Below, piece by piece: positions 1-7,070 of a DNA stretch of 9,778 bases. Position 1 is the first letter of the stretch. Each line of letters starts with the position of its first letter. The notes below the pieces were generated by a model. It searched no databases, was not told the DNA's origin, and saw only the letters and a program-made list of their open reading frames with translations. Both the position numbers and the translations under genes were made by a program. This DNA comes from Clostridiales bacterium DTU092 (GTDB lineage Bacteria > Bacillota > Clostridia > Caldicoprobacterales > Caldicoprobacteraceae), in NCBI GenBank assembly GCA_001513505.1, contig LFTM01000215.1, positions 1-9,778 on the forward strand, written 5' to 3'.

Positions 1-754
1 CCCCATATACGGCGCTCCCTAAACGCCTTCGTATCTCATCCTCTACAGGTTTTATATATGCAAAGGGATCCTCGTCCCGACGGCATTTAACGGTTAACCT
101 CAACGTTACTTCGCCGTATGAAGCCAAAGGAGCGATAGTCGGGACAGTCTGATTTACCAACAGATCCTTAATTGCTTCTTCTACTGCTGATTCACCTATA
201 CCGAAAATTCTAAGAACCCTGGAAAAAATCTTTTGATTCTCCCGTTCAGCCAAATACGGCATCACATAGTTATTAAACATCGGTTGAAGTTCATAGGGAG
301 GTCCTGGAAGCATGATAAACACTCTGTTATCCTTTTCAAGGATGGCTCCCGGAGCCGTTCCATGGTGGTTGGGTAAAACAATTGCATCTTTCGGGAACAT
401 GGCCTGCTTAAGGTTGTTTTCGGTTAAAGTCCTGCCGCGCTTTTCAAAATACTCACGAATAGCCCGGGCACTGGGCTCATGCAGGACCAGCTCAAACCCT
501 AAAAAGTCGGCTATCGTCTCCTTGGTCAGATCATCCATGGTTGGACCCAGTCCACCGGTTGTTATTATAAGATCAGCCCTCTTCGAAGCTATATTTAATG
601 CTTCCATAAAACGGTTACGGTTGTCCCCTACTACGGTATGATAATAAACATTTATACCAAGATCGGAAAGGTTTTGGGAAATAAACTGTGCATTTGTATT
701 GACTATTTGACCGAGAAGAAGCTCGCTACCAACAGCAATTATTTCAGTATTCAT
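1..754 (-). CDS. cinA: CinA family protein (competence/damage-inducible), 3' end beyond window
   Basis: The frame is open from an ATG at 754 to the left edge, giving 251 residues; family members are about 410 residues, so the C-terminal part is missing. What is seen is the molybdopterin-binding-like (MoaB/MogA fold) domain of CinA: GSELLLGQI at residues 9-17, TTGGLGPTMDDLT at 65-77 and LPGPPYE at 149-155. The family is linked to pyridine nucleotide repair: this domain is associated with ADP-ribose/NAD-derivative hydrolysis and the C-terminal domain, off the window, with nicotinamide-nucleotide deamidation. In naturally competent bacteria cinA is a competence gene and often lies next to recA. 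The start is supported by GGAAGGG eight nt upstream and sits 15 bp after the pgsA stop, so it is the last visible gene of the ftsK-rimO-pgsA operon. The family call is secure; whether the C-terminal domain is intact cannot be seen. Confidence 0.93.
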   Translation of the reverse strand, partial: MNTEIIAVGSELLLGQIVNTNAQFISQNLSDLGINVYYHTVVGDNRNRFMEALNIASKRADLIITTGGLGPTMDDLTKETIADFLGFELVLHEPSARAIREYFEKRGRTLTENNLKQAMFPKDAIVLPNHHGTAPGAILEKDNRVFIMLPGPPYELQPMFNNYVMPYLAERENQKIFSRVLRIFGIGESAVEEAIKDLLVNQTVPTIAPLASYGEVTLRLTVKCRRDEDPFAYIKPVEDEIRRRLGSAVYG

Positions 755-769
755 AATATTTTCCCTTCC

Positions 770-1309
770 TTATTTTTTCCGGAATACGCCTATATTTTTA
801 TAAAAATAATCAACTCCGGATATAATTGTTACCGCTACGGCTAATGCTAAAGTAATTTTATCAAACGGAAAACCTATCCATTCAAATGGGATATTGTTGA
901 GCATTATGGCAACTATCGCAATAATCTGCAAAATGGTCTTCAGTTTTCCCCATCCGCTGGCGGCAATAACAACTCCTTCCGAAGCTGCAAGCATTCTAAA
1001 CCCGGTAATAACAAACTCTCTGGTTATTATAATAATGGCTATTACCGAGGATAATTTGCCCATTTCCACCAGGATTATCAAAGCGGAGGTAACCAAAATT
1101 TTATCAGCCAGGGGATCTATAAATTTTCCGAAGCTTGTAACCTCGTTTCTTTTCCGTGCAATATAACCGTCAACACTATCGGTACTGGCCGCCAAAATAA
1201 AAACTATTGCAGCCAAAAGATTGCTGTATGGAAATTCAGCCAATAGCAGAAACATAAAAAATGGTACTAACAGAATTCTTAAAATTGTTATTTTATTTGC
1301 CAGATTCAT
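770..1309 (-). CDS. pgsA: CDP-diacylglycerol--glycerol-3-phosphate 3-phosphatidyltransferase (phosphatidylglycerophosphate synthase)
   Basis: This is an integral membrane enzyme that transfers the phosphatidyl group of CDP-diacylglycerol to glycerol-3-phosphate, the committed step to phosphatidylglycerol and cardiolipin. The protein has 179 residues, the usual size. The complete CDP-alcohol phosphotransferase motif is present: D44, D47, G48, A51, R52, G61, D65 and D69 with standard spacing; the four aspartates bind metal and substrate. Hydrophobic segments at roughly 8-24, 29-43, 70-82, 88-105, 125-140 and 152-168 fit the six-helix fold. I chose the ATG at 1309 because it has GGGGGAG four nt upstream and begins with the typical N-terminus (MNLANKITILR). 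An in-frame ATG at 1336 would add nine residues but has no ribosome binding site and would overlap rimO further. With this start the gene overlaps the end of rimO by 17 bp, suggesting translational coupling. Other CDP-alcohol transferases share the motif, but the pgsA-cinA neighbourhood supports PgsA. Confidence 0.94.
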   Translation of the reverse strand: MNLANKITILRILLVPFFMFLLLAEFPYSNLLAAIVFILAASTDSVDGYIARKRNEVTSFGKFIDPLADKILVTSALIILVEMGKLSSVIAIIIITREFVITGFRMLAASEGVVIAASGWGKLKTILQIIAIVAIMLNNIPFEWIGFPFDKITLALAVAVTIISGVDYFYKNIGVFRKK

Positions 1310-2627
1310 ACGTCTCCCCCAGTAAATCGTAATCATATGCTTTAGTAATCTTTACTTCAGCAAAATCTCCCACTTTCAACGGACTTTTGCTTATCACATA
1401 TACTTGCTGATCTATTTCCGGAGCCTCGCCATAGGTTCTCCCGACATAGATATCATCAGAGTGAACACTTCCAATCAAAACCCGGTATATACGCCCTACC
1501 CTTTTGCGGTTAAGCCTTTTCGATATCTTCCGCTGTACACTCATCAGAGCAGATTTTCGCCTTTCTTTTATTTCCTCATCCACCTGTTCCGGAAAGCCGG
1601 CTGCCACCGTACCCTCTTCTTTTGAGTAGGTGAACACTCCTGCCCTGTCAAACTGAATCTCTTCCACAAAGTCTAAAAGCTCTTTAAATTCCTGTTCCCC
1701 TTCCCCGGGAAAACCTACTATGAAGGAAGTACGAAGAACCACGTCCGGTATCCTTTCACGCAGTTTTGATATCATATTGCGGATTTCCAATGGAGAAAAA
1801 TGGCGGTTCATACGTTTTAGTATAGCAGGATTGATATGCTGTATTGGAATATCCAGATAATTGCATATTTTTTCTTCCTGCTCTATGGTCTCGATAAGCT
1901 CATCGGTTATCCGGTCGGGATAACAGTAAAGCAGGCGCAGCCAGGCAAGCTTCGGAATTTTAACAAGCTCCTTAAGCAGTTTAGCTAATGATAACCCGCT
2001 CCCCAGATCAGTACCGTACCGGGTTATATCCTGCCCTACCAGAATAATTTCCCGCACCCCGCCGTCAACCAACTGTTGTGCCTCTGCCAGAAGATCATCT
2101 ATAGGCCGGCTTACGTGCCGCCCTCTCAACTGCGGAATAATACAGTATGTACAGCAGTTGCTGCATCCTTCGGAAATCTTTAAATATGCGGTATGTGAAG
2201 GAGTTGATAACAACCTGGGTATATCTTTCAGGCACGGAAGCTCAGGGCTTCCCACGTTGATTACACCACTTCCTTCCTTCAGGCATCTATCGATAACACG
2301 CAATATCTCGGTATATTTTCCTGTTCCAACCACAGCATCTATTTCCGGCATTTCGTTAATCAACTGTTCAGAATAACGCTGTGCCATACAACCCGTTACT
2401 ATTAAAAGTTTACAGTTTCCTGTAATTTTATATTGTGCCTGTTCCAATATGGTATCAATGGATTCCTCTTTTGCATCGTCAATAAATCCACAGGTATTAA
2501 TAATTATTATATCGGCTTCCTGGGACTGATTTACAATTGTATAACCTTCACGTATAAGCAAACCGAGCATTATCTCGGAATCTACCCGATTTTTGTCACA
2601 ACCAAGAGAGATTAGCCCTACCTTCAT
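1293..2627 (-). CDS. rimO: Ribosomal protein S12 methylthiotransferase RimO
   Basis: RimO is a radical S-adenosylmethionine enzyme with two iron-sulfur clusters that adds a methylthio group to a conserved aspartate of ribosomal protein S12. Counting from the ATG at 2627 the protein has 444 residues, normal for the family. The N-terminal methylthiotransferase domain carries the auxiliary-cluster cysteines C10 (SLGC), C46 (NTCGF) and C80 (TGCMAQRY). The radical-SAM domain has the CX3CX2C motif at C155, C159 and C162. The C-terminal TRAM domain (about 375-440) contains APEID, typical of RimO rather than MiaB. The fourth residue of the motif, C158, is an additional cysteine. The start is uncertain: AGGAGG at 2642-2647 lies 14 nt from this ATG and only 2 nt from an in-frame TTG at 2639, which would add four residues. 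I prefer the ATG because RimO proteins usually begin just before the KVGLISLGC stretch. The gene follows ftsK closely and overlaps pgsA. Confidence 0.95.
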   Translation of the reverse strand: MKVGLISLGCDKNRVDSEIMLGLLIREGYTIVNQSQEADIIIINTCGFIDDAKEESIDTILEQAQYKITGNCKLLIVTGCMAQRYSEQLINEMPEIDAVVGTGKYTEILRVIDRCLKEGSGVINVGSPELPCLKDIPRLLSTPSHTAYLKISEGCSNCCTYCIIPQLRGRHVSRPIDDLLAEAQQLVDGGVREIILVGQDITRYGTDLGSGLSLAKLLKELVKIPKLAWLRLLYCYPDRITDELIETIEQEEKICNYLDIPIQHINPAILKRMNRHFSPLEIRNMISKLRERIPDVVLRTSFIVGFPGEGEQEFKELLDFVEEIQFDRAGVFTYSKEEGTVAAGFPEQVDEEIKERRKSALMSVQRKISKRLNRKRVGRIYRVLIGSVHSDDIYVGRTYGEAPEIDQQVYVISKSPLKVGDFAEVKITKAYDYDLLGETYESGK

Positions 2628-2641
2628 GTTTTGATACAAAG

Positions 2642-2648
2642 CCTCCTA
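2642..2648 (-). promoter_or_regulatory. rimO ribosome binding site overlapping the ftsK stop codon
   Basis: On the minus strand TAGGAGG reads through the ftsK TAG stop (2648-2646) into a strong Shine-Dalgarno sequence. Ribosomes finishing ftsK therefore sit on the rimO initiation site, which implies coupled translation. The spacing suits neither candidate start well (2 nt to TTG, 14 nt to ATG). Confidence 0.7.
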
Positions 2649-4883
2649 TCCTATTCCATCTTTATATAATCGTTCAAACTCATCCCGTGTAATCAGCACA
2701 TTACGCGGTTTGCTTCCTTCAAAGCCACTGACTATTCCCCTTACTTCCATTTCGTCAATAAGGCGTGCAGCCCGTGCATATCCTATTCTCAGACGCCTTT
2801 GCAGCATTGATATGGAAGCCTGACCGGCGTCTATCACAATTTCTATAGCTTCAGGCAGCAGCTCATCATGATTCTCCAGTTCGGTTAATTCATGTTCAGC
2901 CGCAATTTCTTCGAGAACATCGGGGTTGTAGACCGGAGTGTCGTTCTGCTGCTTGATATAGTTTACCACAGCTTCTACTTCCTTTGCCGATATAAACGAT
3001 CCTTGCACCCTTATCGGTTTGTTTGTCCCGACCGGATAAAAAAGCATATCTCCACGGCCCAGCAGTTTTTCGGCACCGCCCATATCAAGGATGGTACGGG
3101 AATCCACCTGGGATGACACGGCAAATGCAATCCGTGATGGTATATTAGCTTTTATAAGCCCGGTAATAACATCCACTGAAGGCCTTTGGGTTGCAATGAC
3201 CAGATGAATACCAGCCGCCCGTGCCATTTGAGCAAGCCGGCATACAGCATCTTCTACTTCAGCTGGAGCTACCATCATGAGATCCGCCAGCTCATCAATA
3301 ATCACCAGCATTTGCGGTAAACGTTCTTCAGGGTCTTCCACAGCCATATTATAGCCTTCTATATCCCTTACCCCTTTGTCAGCAAAAAGATTATATCTGG
3401 ACGTCATTTCCTGTACCGCCCAGTTCAATGCTCCGGCTGCCTTCTTAGGATCTGTAACAACCGGTATAAGCAGATGCGGAATACCATTATACTGGTTGAG
3501 TTCGACCATTTTAGGATCTATCATAATAAGTTTGACATCCTGGGGCGATGCTTTATAAAGTATGCTTATAATAAGAGCGTTAATACATACGCTTTTACCT
3601 GAACCGGTAGCCCCGGCGATAAGCAGGTGCGGCATTTTGGTTATATCAGCTATAACATTTTTTCCCGCAATATCCTTGCCTAAAGCAACGGCAATCTTGG
3701 ATGGATGTAACAGAAACTCTTCCGATTCCAGGACTTCCCTAAGAAATACAGGGGATATATCCCGGTTGGGAACTTCAATACCGACAGCCGCCTTGCCGGG
3801 AATTGGTGCTTCTATACGAACCGACGGAGCGGCAAGGTTCAAAGCTATATCATCGGCTAAACTTACAATCCGGCTTACCTTTACTCCAGGAGCCGGATGC
3901 AGTTCATATCTCGTTACAACTGGACCCCTGCTGACTTCAACAACTTTTGCACTAACACCAAAGCTATTTAAAGTGTCTTCCAGTAACCTGGCATTATTCT
4001 CTACCAGTCTTGTCCTGTCTTTTTCATGAGGACTTACTTTAGGCATTTTTAACAAATCCATAGGAGGGATAACATATCCCTGTTCCAGTGCCTTGCTTTG
4101 TATGTCGATCTGTTTATAGTCCGGTACGGTATCTTTTTCCTGTTCTTTACTGCTCTTAGTTACACTGACCGGCTTTTCTTCATGGATTTCCTCTTCTTTT
4201 TGCTGGAAAACCTCATCCAAAGTCTGAATTTCATCTGCCGGTTGTTTGGTAAATTCATTAACAGGAATTATCTCACCATTAAAACGTTTATTCGCTTTCG
4301 CAGCCTGTTTTTCAAATTTGGGTTTTATAGTGTCATATATATTTTCACTTATCTGCTTCAATGAAAGATTGGTTAACAGAAGCAGACTGACTATTATAAA
4401 CACACTGACGAATATGTACCCGCCTGCTATACCAAAAAGTTTGTACAATGCGAAGACAAGGGGCGCAACCAAAGCTCCCGCACCTTTGGCCTCCTGTCCT
4501 TTATCGTATGATGAATATATAAAATTCTGCATTTCCGACGAATCAAAATGGCTAAAATAAAAAAGATGCAAACCCGCCATTGCAAATAGTACAGTAAAAA
4601 TAACAAGCAAAAGCTTGAATTTGTTTACCTTTTTATGATAGGCAACAATGGTAAGGCCGCCCGCGATAATAAACAACAGAGGGATTATGTAGCCAAGCAA
4701 GCCAAAAAGCCCCATAATTATGCCCTTCAGATACTTTCCTACAATACCGGCTGATGAAGTATATATACTTATAATTTCGAAAAGCCCTATACCAATAAGT
4801 AAAACGCCGACAGTTTCATAATATATCCTTTTTTTAATTAAATCATCTCTTTTTGTCTTTTTTTTAGACTTTTTCCCAGCCAT
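2646..4883 (-). CDS. ftsK: FtsK/SpoIIIE family DNA translocase
   Basis: This septum-anchored hexameric ATPase pumps chromosomal DNA through the closing division or sporulation septum. The protein has 745 residues, close to SpoIIIE of Bacillus. After a lysine-rich cytoplasmic start it has membrane segments at about 22-42, 52-82, 89-110 and 136-172 (the last probably two helices), then a charged linker to about 250. The motor domain carries Walker A GATGSGKS at 424-431 and Walker B VIIDE at 527-531, followed by the conserved [13 protein letters not shown] at 563-575. The gamma domain, a winged helix that reads polar DNA sequences, spans about 673-735. The ATG start has AAGGGTGAT upstream, which pairs with the 3' end of 16S rRNA. 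It is the only such translocase in the window; whether it serves vegetative division, sporulation or both (FtsK or SpoIIIE naming) cannot be decided from sequence. It heads the ftsK-rimO-pgsA-cinA cluster; a weak -10 (TATAAG, 4945-4950) is the only promoter-like element in the gap before it. Confidence 0.96.
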   Translation of the reverse strand: MAGKKSKKKTKRDDLIKKRIYYETVGVLLIGIGLFEIISIYTSSAGIVGKYLKGIIMGLFGLLGYIIPLLFIIAGGLTIVAYHKKVNKFKLLLVIFTVLFAMAGLHLFYFSHFDSSEMQNFIYSSYDKGQEAKGAGALVAPLVFALYKLFGIAGGYIFVSVFIIVSLLLLTNLSLKQISENIYDTIKPKFEKQAAKANKRFNGEIIPVNEFTKQPADEIQTLDEVFQQKEEEIHEEKPVSVTKSSKEQEKDTVPDYKQIDIQSKALEQGYVIPPMDLLKMPKVSPHEKDRTRLVENNARLLEDTLNSFGVSAKVVEVSRGPVVTRYELHPAPGVKVSRIVSLADDIALNLAAPSVRIEAPIPGKAAVGIEVPNRDISPVFLREVLESEEFLLHPSKIAVALGKDIAGKNVIADITKMPHLLIAGATGSGKSVCINALIISILYKASPQDVKLIMIDPKMVELNQYNGIPHLLIPVVTDPKKAAGALNWAVQEMTSRYNLFADKGVRDIEGYNMAVEDPEERLPQMLVIIDELADLMMVAPAEVEDAVCRLAQMARAAGIHLVIATQRPSVDVITGLIKANIPSRIAFAVSSQVDSRTILDMGGAEKLLGRGDMLFYPVGTNKPIRVQGSFISAKEVEAVVNYIKQQNDTPVYNPDVLEEIAAEHELTELENHDELLPEAIEIVIDAGQASISMLQRRLRIGYARAARLIDEMEVRGIVSGFEGSKPRNVLITRDEFERLYKDGIG

Positions 4884-4983
4884 TTTTTAATCACCCTTGT
4901 ATTGATATTCTACACTGTCCTTTAAATTCCTTCTGTCGGCTTACTTATAAGAGACACTGAATTGGCAGCATTCTCATAGAATA

Positions 4984-5823
4984 TCATGCAGCAAACATCG
5001 TATATATAACTATAAAAGCTCCAACGCCCCAGCAATAATAGGCAAAGTAGTTAAACTTCTTCCTGTTCAGCAGTGTAATAAGAATCCGAATAGCGATATA
5101 GCCGGAAATCGCCGCTGCAAGAAAACCTGACGCTACTGATAAAAAATCATGGAACGTGGATGCAGAGGAAAGCACATCCTTGCCTTCCAGAACAACCGCG
5201 CCTAATATTGCGGGAATGGATAGCAAAAAGGAAAAACGCGCAGCAAATTCAGGTGTAAAGCCCCTGAAAAGCCCGGCAAAAATTGTGGAACCCGACCGGG
5301 AAATCCCGGGAATCATAGCCACACTCTGTACAATACCAACCGTTAAGGCATCCAATATCGTCATGTTTTCGGCTTTTTTTCTATTACCAACAAATCTGTT
5401 TGATATCCAAAGAAGAATACCGGTCACAATTAAAGCATATCCAACTACATTCATATGGTTGAACAATTTTACAAATATGTCTTTGAACAATAAACCTATA
5501 AGTGCGGTCGGAATAGTAGCCAATATTACCATAATCATAAGTATTCTATAAGGTCTGTCCGGTTCCAGAAGTTTTGGTCTTTCGCCTCTTATCCAGCTGC
5601 CTATCAGCAAAATGAACTCACTGATAAGTTCCAGAACGTCTTTACGATAATAGATTAACACCGCAATAAGAGTACCAAGATGAAGCATAACATCAAAAGC
5701 AACATCAGCTTCCTGGATATTAAAAAACTGCTGGAATATTACAAGGTGGCCGGAACTGCTTATTGGCAAAAATTCGGTCAGCCCCTGTATTATTCCCAGA
5801 ATTATGGCCTCAATAATACGCAA
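4984..5823 (-). CDS. uppP: Undecaprenyl-diphosphate phosphatase (BacA/UppP family)
   Basis: This membrane phosphatase converts undecaprenyl diphosphate to the monophosphate, recycling the lipid carrier of peptidoglycan and other envelope polymers; extra copies confer bacitracin resistance. The 279-residue length is typical. Both signature regions are intact: QGLTEFLPISSSGH at 13-26 (with E17 and H26) and PGISRSGST at 172-180 (with R176). LHLGT at 47-51 is also conserved. Hydrophobic segments fill most of the chain. The start is TTG at 5823, not ATG; it is supported by AAGGAGG seven nt upstream and by the family's usual N-terminus right after it. The gene has its own extended -10 promoter and lies behind the terminator that ends the dpa-ylzJ block, so it forms a new transcription unit, possibly reading on into ftsK since no terminator is evident in the 97-bp gap. 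Placement between sporulation genes and ftsK is compatible with a role in spore cortex or septal wall synthesis, but that is inference. Confidence 0.96.
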   Translation of the reverse strand: MRIIEAIILGIIQGLTEFLPISSSGHLVIFQQFFNIQEADVAFDVMLHLGTLIAVLIYYRKDVLELISEFILLIGSWIRGERPKLLEPDRPYRILMIMVILATIPTALIGLLFKDIFVKLFNHMNVVGYALIVTGILLWISNRFVGNRKKAENMTILDALTVGIVQSVAMIPGISRSGSTIFAGLFRGFTPEFAARFSFLLSIPAILGAVVLEGKDVLSSASTFHDFLSVASGFLAAAISGYIAIRILITLLNRKKFNYFAYYCWGVGAFIVIYTMFAA

Positions 5824-5830
5824 AATATCG

Positions 5831-5837
5831 CCTCCTT
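5831..5837 (-). promoter_or_regulatory. Ribosome binding site fixing the TTG start of uppP
   Basis: AAGGAGG on the minus strand is a full match to the anti-Shine-Dalgarno sequence and lies seven nt upstream of the TTG at 5823. No ATG or GTG start sits at a suitable distance, so it decides the start codon. Confidence 0.8.
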
Positions 5838-5855
5838 ACGAATATGAACGTAAAC

Positions 5856-5864
5856 ATTATATCA
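5856..5864 (-). promoter_or_regulatory. Extended -10 promoter of uppP
   Basis: The minus strand reads TGATATAAT, a perfect extended -10 box (TGnTATAAT) of the housekeeping sigma factor. The matching -35 position (around TAGCGT) is poor, which is common for extended -10 promoters. Transcription would begin near 5849, leaving a leader of about 25 nt with the ribosome binding site. Confidence 0.5.
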
Positions 5865-6020
5865 CTAATCAAAAAGGAACGCTATATATGTTTTTTGAGA
5901 CTTCTGTCGTTTGTATACCTGCCTGATTGATTGTATGGTGCATCTATAAAAGTGTTTGTCGTATTTGACCATGTATTTGCTTTTACGCTTTTATTAATTG
6001 GTTTTTCATTTCAGGCTAAC

Positions 6021-6049
6021 AAAAAGTCCGGGCTCTCCTCGCCCGGACT
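6021..6049 (-). terminator. Rho-independent terminator of the dpaA-dpaB-dapG-tepA-ylzJ unit
   Basis: Read on the minus strand, AGTCCGGGC (6049-6041) pairs perfectly with GCCCGGACT (6033-6025) around a seven-base loop, followed by a T run (6025-6021). The nine-pair G+C-rich stem plus T run is a textbook intrinsic terminator. The stem includes two bases of the ylzJ TAG stop codon (6050-6048). On the plus strand no T run follows the stem, so it acts in one direction only. Confidence 0.9.
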
Positions 6050-6275
6050 AATAAATCTTTATTTCGCTTCCTGGCTGAAGCTGGGGTTTTAAATAATCAG
6101 AGGGATTTGTGCTTATTATCCTGTTTATTCTGTACAGACCTTGCCCAAGGGGTACGACTTCAAGTTTTATATTCTCTGTCTCTATTATTTCAGGGCGCTG
6201 GATAACTTCGTTAAACTCCTGGGTTCTGCTATGGTTATAAACATAGTCGGGTTGTACAATCGTATAAAGAATCAA
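6048..6275 (-). CDS. ylzJ: YlzJ-like protein of unknown function
   Basis: This is a 75-residue soluble protein with no signal peptide or membrane segment. It begins [13 protein letters not shown], resembling the start of the YlzJ family found in Bacillus and other spore formers, where the gene also lies next to tepA. A middle stretch ([23 protein letters not shown], given in part: LEVVPLGQG at 38-46) and a C-terminal PGSEIKIY at 68-75 suggest a small beta-rich fold. The start is TTG at 6275, overlapping the tepA TGA stop in the tetranucleotide TTGA; AGGGG lies five nt upstream. This arrangement points to translational coupling and roughly matched output with TepA. The stop codon lies inside the terminator stem. 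No biochemical role is known to me; a partner or modulator of TepA is only a guess from position. Confidence 0.82.
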   Translation of the reverse strand: MILYTIVQPDYVYNHSRTQEFNEVIQRPEIIETENIKLEVVPLGQGLYRINRIISTNPSDYLKPQLQPGSEIKIY

Positions 6276-6982
6276 TTCAACCCCTGCCCTTCGTTCTTTT
6301 GAATTAACGATCTTAGCTTAGCCAGGGCTTCCTTAACTCCGCCAACGTAATCAATAATACCATACTTTACAGCTTCTTCTCCGATTAAAACCGAACCAAC
6401 ATCACTTGATAGACCGCCGGTGTTGTTAAGCAGTTCATTTAACTTTTCTTTGGATATATTTGAGTGCTGTACAATAAAATCAATTACCCTGTCCTGCATT
6501 CTGCTTAAATATTCGAAGGTCTGGGGTATACCTACAACCAATCCTGTCATCCTTATGGGATGAATGGTCATGGTTGCACTGGCAGCTATAAAAGAATAAT
6601 CAGCACTAACAGCCAAAGGCACACCAATGCTGTGTCCGCCGCCAAGCACAAGGGATACAGTGGGCTTTGACATAGTGCTGATCATCTCTGCTATAGCCAG
6701 TCCTGCTTCCACATCCCCGCCTACCGTGTTCAGTATCAGCAGCAGTCCTTGTATTTCCTTGCTTTCTTCAATTGCCACAAGCTGGGGAATAACATGTTCA
6801 TACTTTGTAGTTTTGTTATGTGGAGGCAATACCATGTGTCCTTCTATTTGACCGATTATCGTCAAACAATGGATACCGTTTTCAGGCGCTACAGGTATTG
6901 AAGGTACCCCCATCTCCTTAATATTGACAATTTCCTTACCAGCAGCCGGCTGCTGTTGTGGTTGTCGAACTTCGTTTATCAT
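6272..6982 (-). CDS. tepA: ClpP-like serine peptidase TepA (YmfB)
   Basis: This 236-residue cytoplasmic protein has the ClpP/crotonase fold. The catalytic triad is visible: S118 in GGGHSIG (114-120), H141 in [10 protein letters not shown] (138-147) and, by alignment with ClpP, D194 in [20 protein letters not shown] at 88-101 is the usual glycine-rich strand-helix element. The first 30 or so residues, rich in Q and P, are an unstructured extension. In Bacillus subtilis the homologue was first described as translocation-enhancing protein and later as a forespore protease that helps degrade small acid-soluble spore proteins during outgrowth (recalled knowledge). The ATG is backed by AGGAGG five nt upstream. 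It follows dapG by 88 bp, with no terminator in the gap, and overlaps ylzJ. If expression is forespore-specific here, it needs its own promoter in that gap, since dpa genes are normally made in the mother cell; I could not identify one convincingly. Confidence 0.9.
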   Translation of the reverse strand: MINEVRQPQQQPAAGKEIVNIKEMGVPSIPVAPENGIHCLTIIGQIEGHMVLPPHNKTTKYEHVIPQLVAIEESKEIQGLLLILNTVGGDVEAGLAIAEMISTMSKPTVSLVLGGGHSIGVPLAVSADYSFIAASATMTIHPIRMTGLVVGIPQTFEYLSRMQDRVIDFIVQHSNISKEKLNELLNNTGGLSSDVGSVLIGEEAVKYGIIDYVGGVKEALAKLRSLIQKNEGQGLN

Positions 6983-7070
6983 ACCGTCCTCCTGATGCTA
7001 GCGTGATTACAGTATCTTTTGAGCATGATATCTATATTATTCCCAAACGCATCAATAAATTAACATGTTT

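Noticed and set aside
312..641. A plus-strand reading frame of 109 codons near the left edge.
   Set aside because: It is antisense to the CinA N-terminal domain, which is clearly coding on the minus strand.
894..1166. A plus-strand reading frame of 90 codons.
   Set aside because: It is the complement of pgsA membrane segments; its hydrophobic look is a by-product of that.
770..1336. ATG at 1336 as the start of pgsA.
   Set aside because: No ribosome binding site precedes it, and the added residues are not typical of PgsA; the ATG at 1309 has both.
3562..4029. A plus-strand reading frame of 155 codons.
   Set aside because: It is antisense to the FtsK motor and linker region, has no recognisable domain, and simply mirrors the strong codon bias of ftsK.
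4884..4983. A rho-independent terminator between uppP and ftsK.
   Set aside because: Only a short ATTCT/AGAAT hairpin and a widely spaced inverted repeat are present, without a G+C-rich stem and T run, so uppP may read through into ftsK.
5156..5551. A plus-strand reading frame of 131 codons.
   Set aside because: It lies wholly opposite uppP, whose conserved motifs prove the minus-strand frame; it has no family resemblance.
5865..5972. A 35-codon minus-strand reading frame (ATG at 5972, TAG at 5867-5865) in the spacer between the terminator and uppP.
   Set aside because: It has no Shine-Dalgarno sequence, a composition not unlike random AT-rich DNA, and it spans the probable promoter region of uppP. 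I recognise no family.
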